Below are positions 35,080-46,618 of a stretch of 64,000 nt of DNA, in pieces. Source of the stretch: Vermamoeba vermiformis. Lineage: Eukaryota > Tubulinea > Echinamoebida. Position numbers and translations under genes: made by a program. The notes under the pieces are model-generated. The model was not told the origin of the DNA. It did no database searches and saw only the letters and a program-made list of their open reading frames with translations. How positions within the stretch are numbered: position 1 is the first letter of the stretch; each line of letters begins with the position of its first letter. Location: NCBI GenBank assembly GCA_045837725.1, contig JBEWZL010000145.1, positions 495,691-559,690 on the forward strand. The letters run 5' to 3'.

Positions 35080-37332
35080 ATGGATCAGCGTGTCAACAAA
35101 AGCCACGTTGCTGCAACATGTACGCGAAGTGTATCAGTAATAGGAAGCAACAATTGTCCGAAGGCTCTTTTCGACTATTGTCTGCGCGAGGGCAATCTGG
35201 CACAAAGCCCTCCGTTTGTTCCTGCCGACGAGCTTTACCTTGACACTCGAGCAATTCACTATAATCACCACGACGAACACTATTTAATCCACCTGATCAA
35301 TACACCGGGTCACCCAGAGTTTATAGGCGAAGTGTCTGCAGCTCTTCGAATTACAGATGGCGCAATTGTTGTGGTTGATTGTACTATTGGAATAGCGCTG
35401 CACACGATTAATCTAGTACGCCGAGCAGTCGAAGAGCATGTGCGAGTGGTTCTATTGTTCGACAAGGTGGAGTCCTTACTTACCTTGCCACCCGAAGAAG
35501 CTGCGTCTGTGTTGGACTTGTTTTTATGGAAACTCAATTCTAGAGTGCCCTTAGTACACAACGAATTTGGATTGAACAACGACAATGTACTTTTTGGATC
35601 ATTGGAGCATGGTTGGGTGGTATCTCCCGAGCAGTTGTTGCGAGCATTCAGTGCCTCATCCCCAGCACCGAGTAATTCAGCGGAATCGAAGGCACTTTTA
35701 CGCAGTCTTTACGAACTATTTGGACACGCAGGATCGAAAGATTTATCCGTCAATCGACCGTCAAATGTCATCACGGACGGTAATAACGAAGACAATGTTG
35801 AACGGTTCCATCTTGCACTGCGCAAACTATGCGGTAATGAGGCTTTGTACGAGATGATAGTCAAACGCCTACCGAGTGCTACAGAGGCTCAGAAGTATCG
35901 CGCGGCTTATTGGTACTCTGGGCATCGCAATGATAAAGTGCTAACAGCAATAACGGAATGCGATTCAAACGGCCCGACTATGATCTATATCAGCAAGATT
36001 GTGTGGGGCAAGATCAACTCATCATCCGAGCTGATTCCACTCGCAGTCGGAAGAATATTCTCCGGCTCAATCCGACCTAATCAGTCTTTGTATAAAATTC
36101 GCTCTGGCCAGATCGACGATCCTTCAGCAATTGTGATAGACAAGCTTTACAAATTTACCGACACAGTTGAAGAACTTGAAGAGTGTTTGAGCGGAAACGT
36201 TGTTTTGATTACGGGCGTTGCAGAGCTCGTGGACAAAACGGCAACATTTTCTTCACTACCTACAGCAAGCGCATTTAATGCACAACACACCCGATACACA
36301 GCGGTTGTCGAGTACGAAGTGTCCAGCGCGTCACCAACTGACCCTGCAGCAGTGGGACTAAAGTTGCTGGTGAAGTGCGATATTGCAGTGGCAGTTAACT
36401 GGCGTGACGGGTACGGAAGCTGCATTTGTGCTGTTGGCCCGAAGCACGCAGAAGTACTTCTGAAGCGGTACAAAGCATTCGCCAAGGTCGATCCAGTTAT
36501 AAATGGACCATATTACAGATATAGAGAGAGTATAACAGCACCATCGTCAGTTTCGTGTCTGTCAAAGTCACCCAACAAACTTAACCGCGTTTGGGCTCGA
36601 GCGCGTCCAATGGACTCAACCCTGAAGCAGATACTTTCAAGTCAGAACGTGCCATTCAATGACGCGCAAAAGAATATTGAAGTTTTGAATGACGAGTACT
36701 TGTTCATAGAAGAAAACAACGTGTCAGTGGTCGAGACTAACATGATAGTCATTGACGAGACCCTCATGAAGCGTTTTTCTCATCAAGGCGCTATCGATTG
36801 GCTCGACTCGCTTCGCATTGGTGGTCTGTTCACACTGAAAGGAGGAGTTCTATGCGAAGAACCATTGATTGGCGCTCAGTTCACGCTGGAGGATGCTGTT
36901 ATAGCCGAAGACACCCGAAGAAGGGGAGGCGGCCAGCTAATTCCAATGTTCAGGCGATCATTCCTTGCAGCGCAGCTAACAGCCAAACCAGTGCTGTTAG
37001 AGGCCATTCTCTTGACGGAGATCCACGTGCCTTTTATGAATGTGAATAGCGTATATAATGAGCTTCTGAGGAAAAGAGCTGTGGTCTTAATAGAAAGTGA
37101 ACACCTCGAGCATAGCAATATGACTGTAATACGATGCTACGTCCCGGTCGTGGAAAGTCTTGAACTTCACGAGCCAGCAGTTTCAACGAGTTTTTTCAGC
37201 CACTGGGAACAAGTACCCGGTGATCCGTTGGAAGAAGGAAGCTTCGCTAATTCAGTCACGCGAAGCATTAGAAAAATTAAGGCCTTGCGGGAGTCAATTC
37301 CAGAACTTGATACTTATCTTGACAAGCTGTAA
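35080..37332 (+). CDS. Degenerate eEF2 paralogue (predicted non-GTPase)
   Basis: A single uninterrupted frame of 750 residues starts at ATG 35080 (MDQRVNKSHV). It aligns along its whole length with eEF2 landmarks: INTPGHPEFIGEV (G3), RIFSGSIRPNQSLYKI (domain II), VSCLSKSPNKLNRVWARARP, GGVLCEEPLIG, RRGGGQLIPMFRR (domain IV), PGDPLEEG and LDTYLDKL (C-terminus). Functional residues are lost. The P-loop AHxDHGKST is replaced by GSNNCPKAL. The NKxD-like G4 box reads FDKVES. The diphthamide histidine just before RGGG is Arg (DAVIAEDTRRRGGG). It therefore cannot act as a normal translocase. It has no introns, unlike its neighbours, which suggests a retrocopy, yet it has stayed open over 2.2 kb. Snu114 and EFL1 are alternatives but both keep the P-loop. 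Confidence 0.85.
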   Translation: MDQRVNKSHVAATCTRSVSVIGSNNCPKALFDYCLREGNLAQSPPFVPADELYLDTRAIHYNHHDEHYLIHLINTPGHPEFIGEVSAALRITDGAIVVVDCTIGIALHTINLVRRAVEEHVRVVLLFDKVESLLTLPPEEAASVLDLFLWKLNSRVPLVHNEFGLNNDNVLFGSLEHGWVVSPEQLLRAFSASSPAPSNSAESKALLRSLYELFGHAGSKDLSVNRPSNVITDGNNEDNVERFHLALRKLCGNEALYEMIVKRLPSATEAQKYRAAYWYSGHRNDKVLTAITECDSNGPTMIYISKIVWGKINSSSELIPLAVGRIFSGSIRPNQSLYKIRSGQIDDPSAIVIDKLYKFTDTVEELEECLSGNVVLITGVAELVDKTATFSSLPTASAFNAQHTRYTAVVEYEVSSASPTDPAAVGLKLLVKCDIAVAVNWRDGYGSCICAVGPKHAEVLLKRYKAFAKVDPVINGPYYRYRESITAPSSVSCLSKSPNKLNRVWARARPMDSTLKQILSSQNVPFNDAQKNIEVLNDEYLFIEENNVSVVETNMIVIDETLMKRFSHQGAIDWLDSLRIGGLFTLKGGVLCEEPLIGAQFTLEDAVIAEDTRRRGGGQLIPMFRRSFLAAQLTAKPVLLEAILLTEIHVPFMNVNSVYNELLRKRAVVLIESEHLEHSNMTVIRCYVPVVESLELHEPAVSTSFFSHWEQVPGDPLEEGSFANSVTRSIRKIKALRESIPELDTYLDKL

Positions 37333-37371
37333 ATTCGGAATAAATTTCTGTTTTTATTGTTGCCGATATTT

Positions 37372-40300
37372 ATGGAAGATAAAGCACCATATTCGTTGCC
37401 TCTTCAATACCGTATTGCTCTTATCGGGCCAAACGGTAAGCTCGTGATAATCAACCCTATTTGTTAACGCGCTTAGGTGTGGGCAAAAGTAGCATCTGCT
37501 CTCAATTCGTGCACAACACCTTCGATGAAAATTATGAAACTACAGATACGTTAGATGAATACACTATTTGGGTAAATATAACTATTAAAGATTTTTTGGA
37601 ATTTTGAAACGAAATCTGGACGACGGTGGCCACTCTAATTAATTCACCAATTCAAAGGCCAATAAATTGTATAATTATGATCAAATTTCTAACGTTAATT
37701 TTTTAGTTCCGCGTTAAAAATCAGAATTACCTGTTAGGTAAGTCGCGTGTCTGTCAAATAAATAATTATTTACTAATTTATAAATGTAGAGATCGAAGAC
37801 CTAGCTGGATCGAACGAGTTTCGTGTAAGTTCTGTGTTAGGACAACTGTTGAGATTTTTAATTTCAAATAATATCGTTTTAGCATCGCCCGGCTGCCGAC
37901 GCCTTTATTCTCGTTTATTCTATCGATAATTCGAACAGTTTTGATATAATCAGAAGACAAACTGCCAAGATAACCAAAGTGGCGAGGAATGCGGTAATCA
38001 TTATTTTTGTGACTCGCTTGTCACTTTCCGCTAACGTCGTTTACCTTAGAAATTGGTCATTTTAGTTGGAAATAAGGCTGATACTAATAATAGACAAGTG
38101 AAATTTGAAGTAGCATCACAATTTGCTCGAAATAATGGGCTTTCGTTGATAGAAGTCTCTGCGACTAGTACGTTGTTCGAACGCACCCTTTTCGCAATTA
38201 TTAACGTAATTGTTCTTAGGTCGCGAATCAGTACGCAATCTTTTCGAATTCATTTTGCATAAGCTTCAAAGTAAGAATTTTTTGTCCGCTAGGATTGGGA
38301 TCTAACCGGGTATTTAGTGCACCTCATTAAAACGACAATAATTTCCCCTATTCTGGACGGTCAATTGGAAGGCAAGAGCGAAAAGAGCCAATTAATTGCC
38401 AAACAATTAAAGCAAGATCAGTTGCGAAGAGCAATGAGCGATCTGTCGTGGTCTTTGGATCGCTCAGATTTTAGTGACATTGCCTTTATATTCACGAAAG
38501 AAAACAAAAAGTAATTCTTCACACGTAGTAATATCTATTACTGACACTATTGCAGGTTATTCGCCCATCGCTGCATTTTGTATGCACGATCTGACTCGTT
38601 CAGAGAACTCTTAGCAACAGAATGGAGTCAGCCGGAAATAATCATCGACGATGTTAAGTGTGAAATATTCCAAGCCATTATGAAGTTTGTGTACAGGTAA
38701 ATGTATTTTCTAATCGAGGTTTACAATTACTGACCAGATCCTGATCTGCAGCGCTCAAGCGGACGCTGGTGATTTCAACGTGTCAGTATCTACGGCAAAA
38801 GAGATTATAGAAGTCGCCGAGAAGTTTAAGATCTACGATTTGAGTCATTTAGCCCGCCGCTATGTCATTACCAAAGCTGCAGTTGAGCGTACGTCGCCGG
38901 ATCTATTTAAGTTTTTCCTAACACCAACGTGTTTAATTGTTTATATTAGGCATTACGTCTCTTCTCGAGAAACTATTTGAAGGACTTCGCAAGATTTCAG
39001 ACTTTTTGGATAAGGCCACAAATGACTACGTGTCGGTCTTAGCTTTCCTTCAAGAAAATATTCTGGAGGCACTCGACACGGCAGTTACGATCTGTTTCTC
39101 GTTTTTTAAGCAGTACAAGTTCTTCCCTGCTTTCCTCAAGACGGAGTTACTAGAGCACATATTCCAACATTTCCGAGGCTGGGCCACGTAAGTCTGGAAA
39201 GAATATTACAGCACTCATAGCTAATATCACGGTATTAGCACATTATCATCTGTTTTGACCAAGTTGTGGCCTTATTTTGAGAAGTTAACGAAGCCCGAGA
39301 GACTGGAACTCTGTGATCTCATTCGCGAGAGACTTTTGAAGATAACGCACGCGTTCCCTGATCTGCGCTCAAGGTAAATCCGTTGTTAATGACGCAAGCA
39401 AAGCTCACGTGCTGTGCAGATTGAAGGACAAGATGGAGCAAGTGTTCGAGTCCCGCCGTTTGCCAATGAACAAAAAGATTAAATCAGAACTGACTGAGTT
39501 CGTTGAGCTGTTGGGCGTTGTGCACGGCAAGCTAACAGACTACGACGGGTCACAAATGAAGCACAAAGTCAAGCACTTTTTGCATTCGTGGGACAAGACT
39601 GGCCGTAGCATCACAAAGCTGCTCAACAAATATGACACAACAGAGCCATCGGAGATCGAGGGCGTGAAGAAGAGAATATTAGAAATGCTAGCACTAATGA
39701 CGTCGAACGAAGTTCTCGGAATCGCACGCAACGTTGTGATGGAGTACCACGATGAGATTAAGAACGTTATGGACGTGTTTTTGAAACAAACACAGCTCCG
39801 TGCATCCCTGCAAGAGGTTCTCAATTTCTTCGTTGGAAAGTCTGGTGATGATACCAACGTGGAGAATATTGAAACATTGCTCAACGAGATGACATTTGAC
39901 AACTTCAAGCCTCAGCGCATGAACGGTAATTTGATGGACGTGTTCGATCAAGACAAGTTCAGTGACTTGCAACTTCAATGGCAAGAGACCGCGGATGCTC
40001 AAATGATCAACGCTCACAAAGTAATTCTTTCGAACTTTTCAGCAATCTTCAGAAGGTACGTCGAAAGCAGTTAGCCTACTTTCGAAGCAGAGTTTTAATT
40101 TTTTCACGCAGCATGTTTGTTGGCGGTTTCAAAGAAAGCAAAGAAAAAGTACTGCCAATATCTGACGTAGATTATCTTGCCATGCGTAGTTTAGTGCAAT
40201 TCCTCTACAACGGCGGTGATATCACTCCGCTGTTGTATCAAAAACACAACGCGAATGACACTACAAACCTCATACTTCAAGTGCTCATTGCAGCCAATCA

Positions 40301-42455
40301 GTATCAAATCGAACCGTTGAAAATGCAGTGCGAAGAGTACATCAAGTTGCAACTGTCGAAGATGGAAGTCGACGACATTTTGTCCCTGTATTCGATCGCT
40401 GACACGTACCAAGCCGAGATATTGAAGAAGGCGTGTCTCTCTTACACCGACAGACTTTTGTTCACAACGACGCCCTCGGCAACTTTCTTGAGCTTGCCTG
40501 CTGACGTGCAAAAGGCAGTTCTGGCCAGCAAGGCCCAATTTGAACGCGAGTTAGTGCATGCCAAAGTGTTCGTGGTCGGTGAGCGCGGTGTTGGCAAGAC
40601 ATCACTCATCAACAATTTCTTGGCCAATTTTCCCGCGGAAGAGTCATCACGTACGTTTGCACCATTATTTGTAACATATTTACTAACGCGCATTGTAGCG
40701 CCTAATCGCCGGTTTGTGGAGGCTCACGAGGGGTCTGCAGCCTACCTCGAAGTAGAGGAGATTTCATGCGAAACAGTTACTTCACAGTGGCTAGAAAACA
40801 ACGTTTACGACGCAAAAGGCGCGGTGGGTTTCCTGTTTGTGTTTGATTTGACCAGCAGAAAGTCATTGAAGAACGTGGTTGAACTCAAAAAGCGCGTGTT
40901 TGCACATTACGAGCGACATCATATTATCGACACACCTGGTGGCAGTGTCGAAACACACAGTGTGCCGCTGTTTGGAGACGCCATTGGACTGCTCGTCGGC
41001 ACCAAATGCGACGTGGAAGATAAGGACGAGAAGTGGTTCGACTTTTCTCCTCCCTATTCGGATCCGCTTGGTTTAGGACCACCAACAAAGCTTGTTATTG
41101 AGCATGATGACAATGAGAAGGAGTCAGAGTTGCGTCGATTTGGAATGCCCGAGCTGGTACACATTCAACATCAGTTGGATATTGGCTTCATCGAAGTTTC
41201 CACGGTCGTAGGCACCAATGTTCCATCGTGTTTCAAACGCGTAAGTTACTCGAACAAGTCATATTAAGCGCGCTTAACACTTGCATGTAGATGGCGCTCG
41301 CGTTTAAACACATGACCAAGTCGTTCAATCCGACGCAAGATACCTTCGACTCGTTCTTGAACACGAAAGACAGTCAGACTATTTTGATATTGGGCAGTGA
41401 ATCGATAGGCAAGTCGACTATTATAAAACAAGCGATGGTCGTTGCAGCTGGCAGCAAGAAGCCGAATTACAACAGATTTGAAGTGGTGCAGTCCATGAAG
41501 CGACAAGTATACGAGTACATTGAAGAGCTCGTGCACACTATTCGAACGAAGACTGAGTTACCCTCCCCGCCTGTGCACGACGTACGTACTCAATAGTATT
41601 CTATTCGAAGTTAGTCTAACGGTTGCTAGTTAATTGATTCCAACCCGACGTATTGGGGCAATGAAATTGTGGTTCTTTGGAACGACGCAACGGTGCAACA
41701 CGTGCACGAGAATAGAAATCTGTATGGCATTTACCACTGCCCCTCAGCGTAAGAACTTCATTCGAAAATAGTCTACAACATTGTATTAACCTGCTTTTCA
41801 GTGCCTTGCAAAAGATCGATTTGATTCACAAATGGGACTATGTACCTACAGTGGACGACTTTATCTCCGCACACGTGTATAATTCTAAGAAGTCGTTTGA
41901 ATCTCAAGTGCTCTATTTGAACAAGATATTCCGATTCGTCGATCTTCCTGGAAATTCGCTCGACCCAGTTCTCTTTGGAGACGCACGAAACTACTTCAAT
42001 CAACTCGGCATTGTAGTTTTTATGGTGTCACTTGCAGATTATGTGGAGCGCTGCGATGGTTATCCTTCGAAATTACACCGATCGCTTGCAATGTTAATCG
42101 AGCTGGCCATGCAGGTACCACAAACAACGAGAAAGCTGTTCATCTATTTCAACAAGGTAGGCTAAAGAGACGATCCTCACATTTTAACATCGATATTTTG
42201 AAACAGCGTGATGAGTTCGAACGATTGCTGCCAATAGTGAAGTTGAGCACCCTCCCTCAGTTCGATGGAATGGACGAGCGCTCACCTCAGGAACAACTTG
42301 AGTTCATTGTGGACCTCTTTTATACCGCCGCCAAGCAGCACGCAAAGTGTGACGTTTCTTACTTGTACGGATCTCTCCTCAGAACGGTCGATGCCACTCG
42401 TCTGTTAATTACACTGACAACGTTCTTCGATGAGCCCGAGTCAGGCCATGCTTAG
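37372..42455 (+). CDS. Multi-GTPase fusion: Ras-like GTPase, BTB, BTB-BACK, second GTPase, G-alpha-like domain
   Basis: Nineteen exons assembled in phase give 4080 nt, or 1359 residues. Residues 1-168 are a small GTPase with G1 GPNGVGKSS, G3 EDLAG, G4 NKAD, G5 SATS. Residues ~190-325 are the first BTB (DFSDIAFIF, LFAHRCILYARSDSFRELL, FQAIMKFVYS), then a ~300-residue helical linker. Residues ~640-800 are the second BTB and a BACK-like region (FSDLQLQW, INAHKVILSNFSAIFRSMF). Residues ~812-1022 are a second GTPase with G1 GERGVGKTS and G4 GTKCD but no clear G3. Residues ~1022-1359 resemble a heterotrimeric G-alpha: GSESIGKSTIIKQ, IHKWDYVPTVDDF, FRFVDLPGNSLDP, VFMVSLADY, IYFNKRDEFERLLP. The first part matches RhoBTB (Dictyostelium RacA) architecture, and RhoBTB proteins are Cullin-3 adaptors. 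The junction FKR|MALAFKHM joins the second GTPase to the G-alpha-like part at a splice site, in frame and mid-domain. The 48-nt intron at 40651-40698 contains TACTAAC and no stop. Confidence 0.85.
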
Positions 42456-42483
42456 ATGTAATAAACTGGTCGTCCATTTGTCT

Positions 42484-45025
42484 TTATTCTAAAACTAACA
42501 AGATACACGAAGCAATAGTTATTGCGACAAACCAAAATGCAGCAGGTGAAGCAGTGCTGGTAACAGAGCCAGGGTTTGTAGAGCCAGCGGGTGTTTCAGG
42601 ATTAGAAATGGCAAGTTGATTGCCGTCCCAAGTTCCTATTGTTTCGCCGATATTGAACGACCACGTGTTTCCATTGTGATTAAGCTGCGGTTCATTTCCC
42701 GTGCAGTCAGGATCCAACAACACAACAAATGTGACCGAAGTGAGATTCGTGTTGAGTTTGAACTGTCCGTGTGCTTGATTAGGCAAGTTCACTGGAACAG
42801 TGAACTGATCTGTTTGAGTGAAGGTGTAATCCGATGACGTGTACAGCATCTTGATGCACAACGATGCATTGCCGTCACTTGACTTGACAGTCGATGGCGA
42901 GACAACAGTGAAGTTGATGAATGCGTGCAGATTCCATTCGAAGCTTCGAGAAGAGTTGGCGTCGAATTGGTCGAAGATCACAAACTGATTGCTAGCCCGG
43001 AAGTAAACAATGGAGCGAATGGCGCGTGTTAACTGAAGAGCTGGGTTTGTTACGCCATTGTTGTACGCTACCAAAGCATCTCCGGTGACGAAGTCAAACT
43101 CGTTTGAGTGGCCGAATTGAGTGATGTTGCCTGTTGCCGACAGCTGACCGATCATTTGCCCTACACCTCCGTCCATTGTCACACCACCACTCTTAGCTCG
43201 CGTCGTCCTCGTCCAGCCATTGTGATGTGCAGATCCATAGTAATCGTAGTAGCCACTGCTGATGAGCAACGCTTTGCCTTTGTGTGCAAATGTGAAGCAC
43301 AACTGATCCGCATAGTTGTGATTGTATGAGCCGAATCTGCTTGAGCGGAAGAACAGCGACGTGCGTTGATTGTCGGAAAGAGAGCTGTGGAATGACGCCC
43401 AGCCAATCGGTGCCAAGTGAATAGCATTGGGATAGTTGCCTGGCAGCGGTTGAGGCGAGTTGAACTCGCGACTCCAAATAACATCGTTGTAGCGCGAGTC
43501 GACAACACCTTTGTAAGTGAGCGCGTTGCAGTACCAGTTATAAAGATCTTGATATTCCATGGTCGGAGATTCATCAAGAACTGGACTAACAACGTTGAGG
43601 CAGACCATAGGTTGATATGGTCGCATATCTGCCTGCCCACTGTCACCAAAGCCAAGACCGCCTGATGCCGCGCCTGGCGGTGAGAAGTAGATGAATTGCA
43701 AGGGCCACTCGCGCACCCACTGCTTCTGATACAGACTCACGCCTGTACTCCACTTCAAGAAGTTGAAGCGAGACGGTTCACTTGTAACGTCAAAGTAGTT
43801 GTAGCCCATGCCATTGCCGAAGCCTCCTTCGTGCTCACCCCAGGTGCTGTACATGTTTAAGAACATAGGAATGCTTGCTGCCCATGCGTCCGCTTCAGGA
43901 ATCAGTCCAAGCACTGCCGCACTAGCACTGGCAATGAAGCCAAGAGTGTTGGCACCATGAGAGTCGTACGGTGCCGTCATTAATTGAGTGAGGAAACCTC
44001 CGTTCTGGTACATTTGTTCGGTTCTGTTCTGGATGTTTGCCAAGATTCTATTGCGATCGGTTACGTTGAATTCGTTGTAGATCAAATCAAGGACTTGAGC
44101 CAGCGACAATAAGATGGCTCTGTTTGCTTGATCTTGTGAGGCATAGCTTGTTGCTCCTGCTGGGTCCGCGTCCAAAAGTGCATATGTTCTTCGCTTGAGC
44201 TCATTGACGTAGATTGTGTTTGAAGAGTTGTACCAAAGAGCGTAGATGCAGTTCGAGATGTAAAGGACTTGCGGGCTCGTGAAGTCATTCATAACGCTCG
44301 ATAGGTATGCGGCCCATTCAGGAGAGCCAAAAGGAAAGTCACTGGCAGTCTTGTTCGGTGCAACAGGAAGTGTAGCTCCGAGCTTTCTGTCCAGGTACGG
44401 AATTACCTGGGTGTTCACTACCTTGACGAATGATTGACCAGAGGATGAAGCCAAGAAAGCTGTCTTCGCATCACCCTTCATCAACAATCGTGGACGAGCA
44501 GAGTTCTTCGTCGTCGTGATAACGTCAGTTGGCACGACAAATGTTGTGGCATCAGATGTGACGAAGAACGAGCGCAGATCACTGTCAGTCGACGTGCCCT
44601 TGACAGAGTCCACCAAAGTCACTCTCCAAAAGTAGTGCGTGTCCACGGGTAAGGCAAGCGGCACGTTGTAAAAGCAGTTCGTTGTGGTGAAACTCCAGTC
44701 AGGTTGACGATCGGCTGCTGAGTTGGCCCAGATCGACAATTTGAACGATTTGCCACTGCCAAGGAATCCTTGAGCGGTCCACCAAAATGAGGGCGGATTA
44801 GATTTAACGATGGCACCATCTGGCGGAACGATCCGAACGTAAACCAAGTCATGATTCGTTAACAAATCTAACAATTGACATTAGCCCGGGTAAATAATTA
44901 TCAATGAATAGAGGTGCAATCTTTTGAAAAGATTCGTTAATTATTTGTATAAATTAAATACCTCCGTGAACATAATTCGATGCGATGGCCAGAATAATCG
45001 CAATAAAACACAACGGCAGTCTCAT
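42484..45025 (-). CDS. Heparinase II/III-like secreted polysaccharide lyase, probably GPI-anchored
   Basis: Exon 1 (45025-44962) encodes a signal peptide (MRLPLCFIAIILAIASNYV). Exon 2 (44867-42484) completes 815 residues. After an N-terminal fibronectin/DUF4962-like segment (PPDGAIVKSNPPSFWW ... YFWRVTLVD) comes a long alpha/alpha-toroid region. The heparinase II/III beta-domain follows, with the signature YNHNYADQLCFTFAHKGKAL, the SGYYDYYG and HHNGWTRTT segments, and VTMDGG. These carry the conserved His and Tyr residues of the family. The C-terminus is Thr/Ser-rich followed by a hydrophobic end (FWFVAITIASCILLVL), as in GPI-anchored proteins. Family members cleave uronic-acid-containing polysaccharides (alginate, heparin/heparan), so it may act on the cell's own wall or on food polysaccharide. 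Confidence 0.82.
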
Positions 45026-46618
45026 TGCGTACAGTTGTCAGCTTCTCCTCTCTATATCCGAGAAAAATTAGTCAAAATTACCCGGTTTATACTCTAGTAA
45101 AGGTATAACTTACGGTTTATTGTTAAGGTGGCAGTTTGAGTGATTCTTCACCTGTTGTATCACCTTAAAAAAGTACTTTGGACTGCACATTCGTCTCATT
45201 CGAGATTTTATAGTATGACGCGAAATTTCTCTAGCTGTAACTTCGAAGGTAATCCTGATTTGACGCTGTGTGAATAAGTTTCTGGATTTGAATCACTTCA
45301 TAACCCTTGTAAGTCGTTGCGGTTTACTGTTAGGATTCCGTTTATCTATAATTACAAGAGCGCAAGTTAAAAGGATCACTAAGAATTATTTTATTCCTAA
45401 GATCACAATCCGAATCTACTCTGGCGTCGGTTTTTTTTAAACCAAATCCGGTAAAAATGATTATATTATAATTATATACCACTGGAAAGACCGAATACAA
45501 TTTAGTAAAATTATTTTTACGCTACAGAGAATTTTAACTTACTATTGCTAGAGAAATCCTGCGCGCTCAAATAGTATCGTTCTCGTCAACCATTTCGAAT
45601 ACATATCTACCATAAAGACACTTGCGGCCACTTGCGGCCACTTGTTAAATATTTCGAAAGAAATAATAATCTTTTTGATCAACCGATCGTCACGAACACC
45701 ACAACCACAAACGCATGCCGTGCGCCTATTTAATTTCGTTAAAATAATAACACGCAAATACTGTAGTTCTATGCTATGCGACGGTTGGAAATTACGCGCC
45801 GAAACGCATTCCAGATGCATTAAATCATAGTACGTCGAACCAATGCGCTTAAGTATGTACGTAATATTGACAAAATATGTACATACTTTTATAATAGTTA
45901 TTGATGAACAAACGTGCTAACCAAGTACTAAATAGGGCACGCCCAACATAACACGTACCCAATTATTGTAGGATACGTATCGTTAACGCTGAAATGGTGA
46001 AGGACCGACGTGGCCACTAATTGCAGGTAATCCTCTGCCAAAGTTATTTATTCAGCGGCTGAATCTATTTTAAAGAATACTAAAGCCGGTTTTTTTTTCA
46101 AACAGCACGCGTGCCGTCATTAATAGTTGACGAAATGATGACACACCCTTCGGCTCCGTGCTGTCCCGGGACTCCAAATGCGGAATTTATTGGAGATATT
46201 CTGTCGCGTGACTGAGAATGCTTGCTTTTTTGACTCGTAAGCTAGCAAATACCTCAGTATTCGAGTAAGTACCTTATTATGGACCTTTGCATGTAATGAC
46301 TGTATTATTTGCGTAAAGCAGCGTAAACTTGTTGAATGGGCACTCTCTGTCGCGACCGGTCAACGAGAAATTTCACAAAAGCATGCCATTGTTGGACGTC
46401 GCGTGCTATTCTTTAACTAATAAGGTTAATTCACACGTGTTTAACCTTATTCACACGTGTTTTCAATTCCTAATGTGACAATACTCGCACGAGTCCTTGC
46501 AAAAGTCAATTCCAATTATGGACCCGGCTCGGACATAAAAAGTAAGAAAGCCTCCGTCATTAGTATCTTTCTCTTCCATATTCAACGCAACAAGTCAACT
46601 CGATCTGCCATTGCGTAC
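45026..46618. promoter_or_regulatory. Long divergent intergenic region with CACGTG repeats
   Basis: This is 1.6 kb between two divergent genes for surface proteins. It contains a 10-bp inverted repeat AAGTATGTAC / GTACATACTT (about 45851-45890), a tandem triplication of CACTTGCGGC around 45618, and a repeated TTCACACGTGTTT at 46430-46442 and 46450-46462 giving CACGTG at 46434 and 46454. It also holds T-rich runs at 45430 and 46090. No convincing gene is seen: the 90-codon frame on the minus strand (45548-45820) has no recognisable content. Confidence 0.5.

Noticed and set aside
35080-37332. Snu114 (U5 snRNP GTPase) or EFL1 as the identity of the eEF2-like gene
   Set aside because: Both keep an intact P-loop, and the C-terminal LDTYLDKL matches eEF2 better. 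Not fully excluded.
40651-40698. Sixteen extra coding residues in the second GTPase
   Set aside because: The segment begins GTACGT, contains TACTAAC and ends TAG, so it is a 48-nt intron that happens to stay open.
45548-45820. 90-codon minus-strand frame in the long divergent spacer
   Set aside because: It covers a tandem CACTTGCGGC repeat and has no recognisable protein features.
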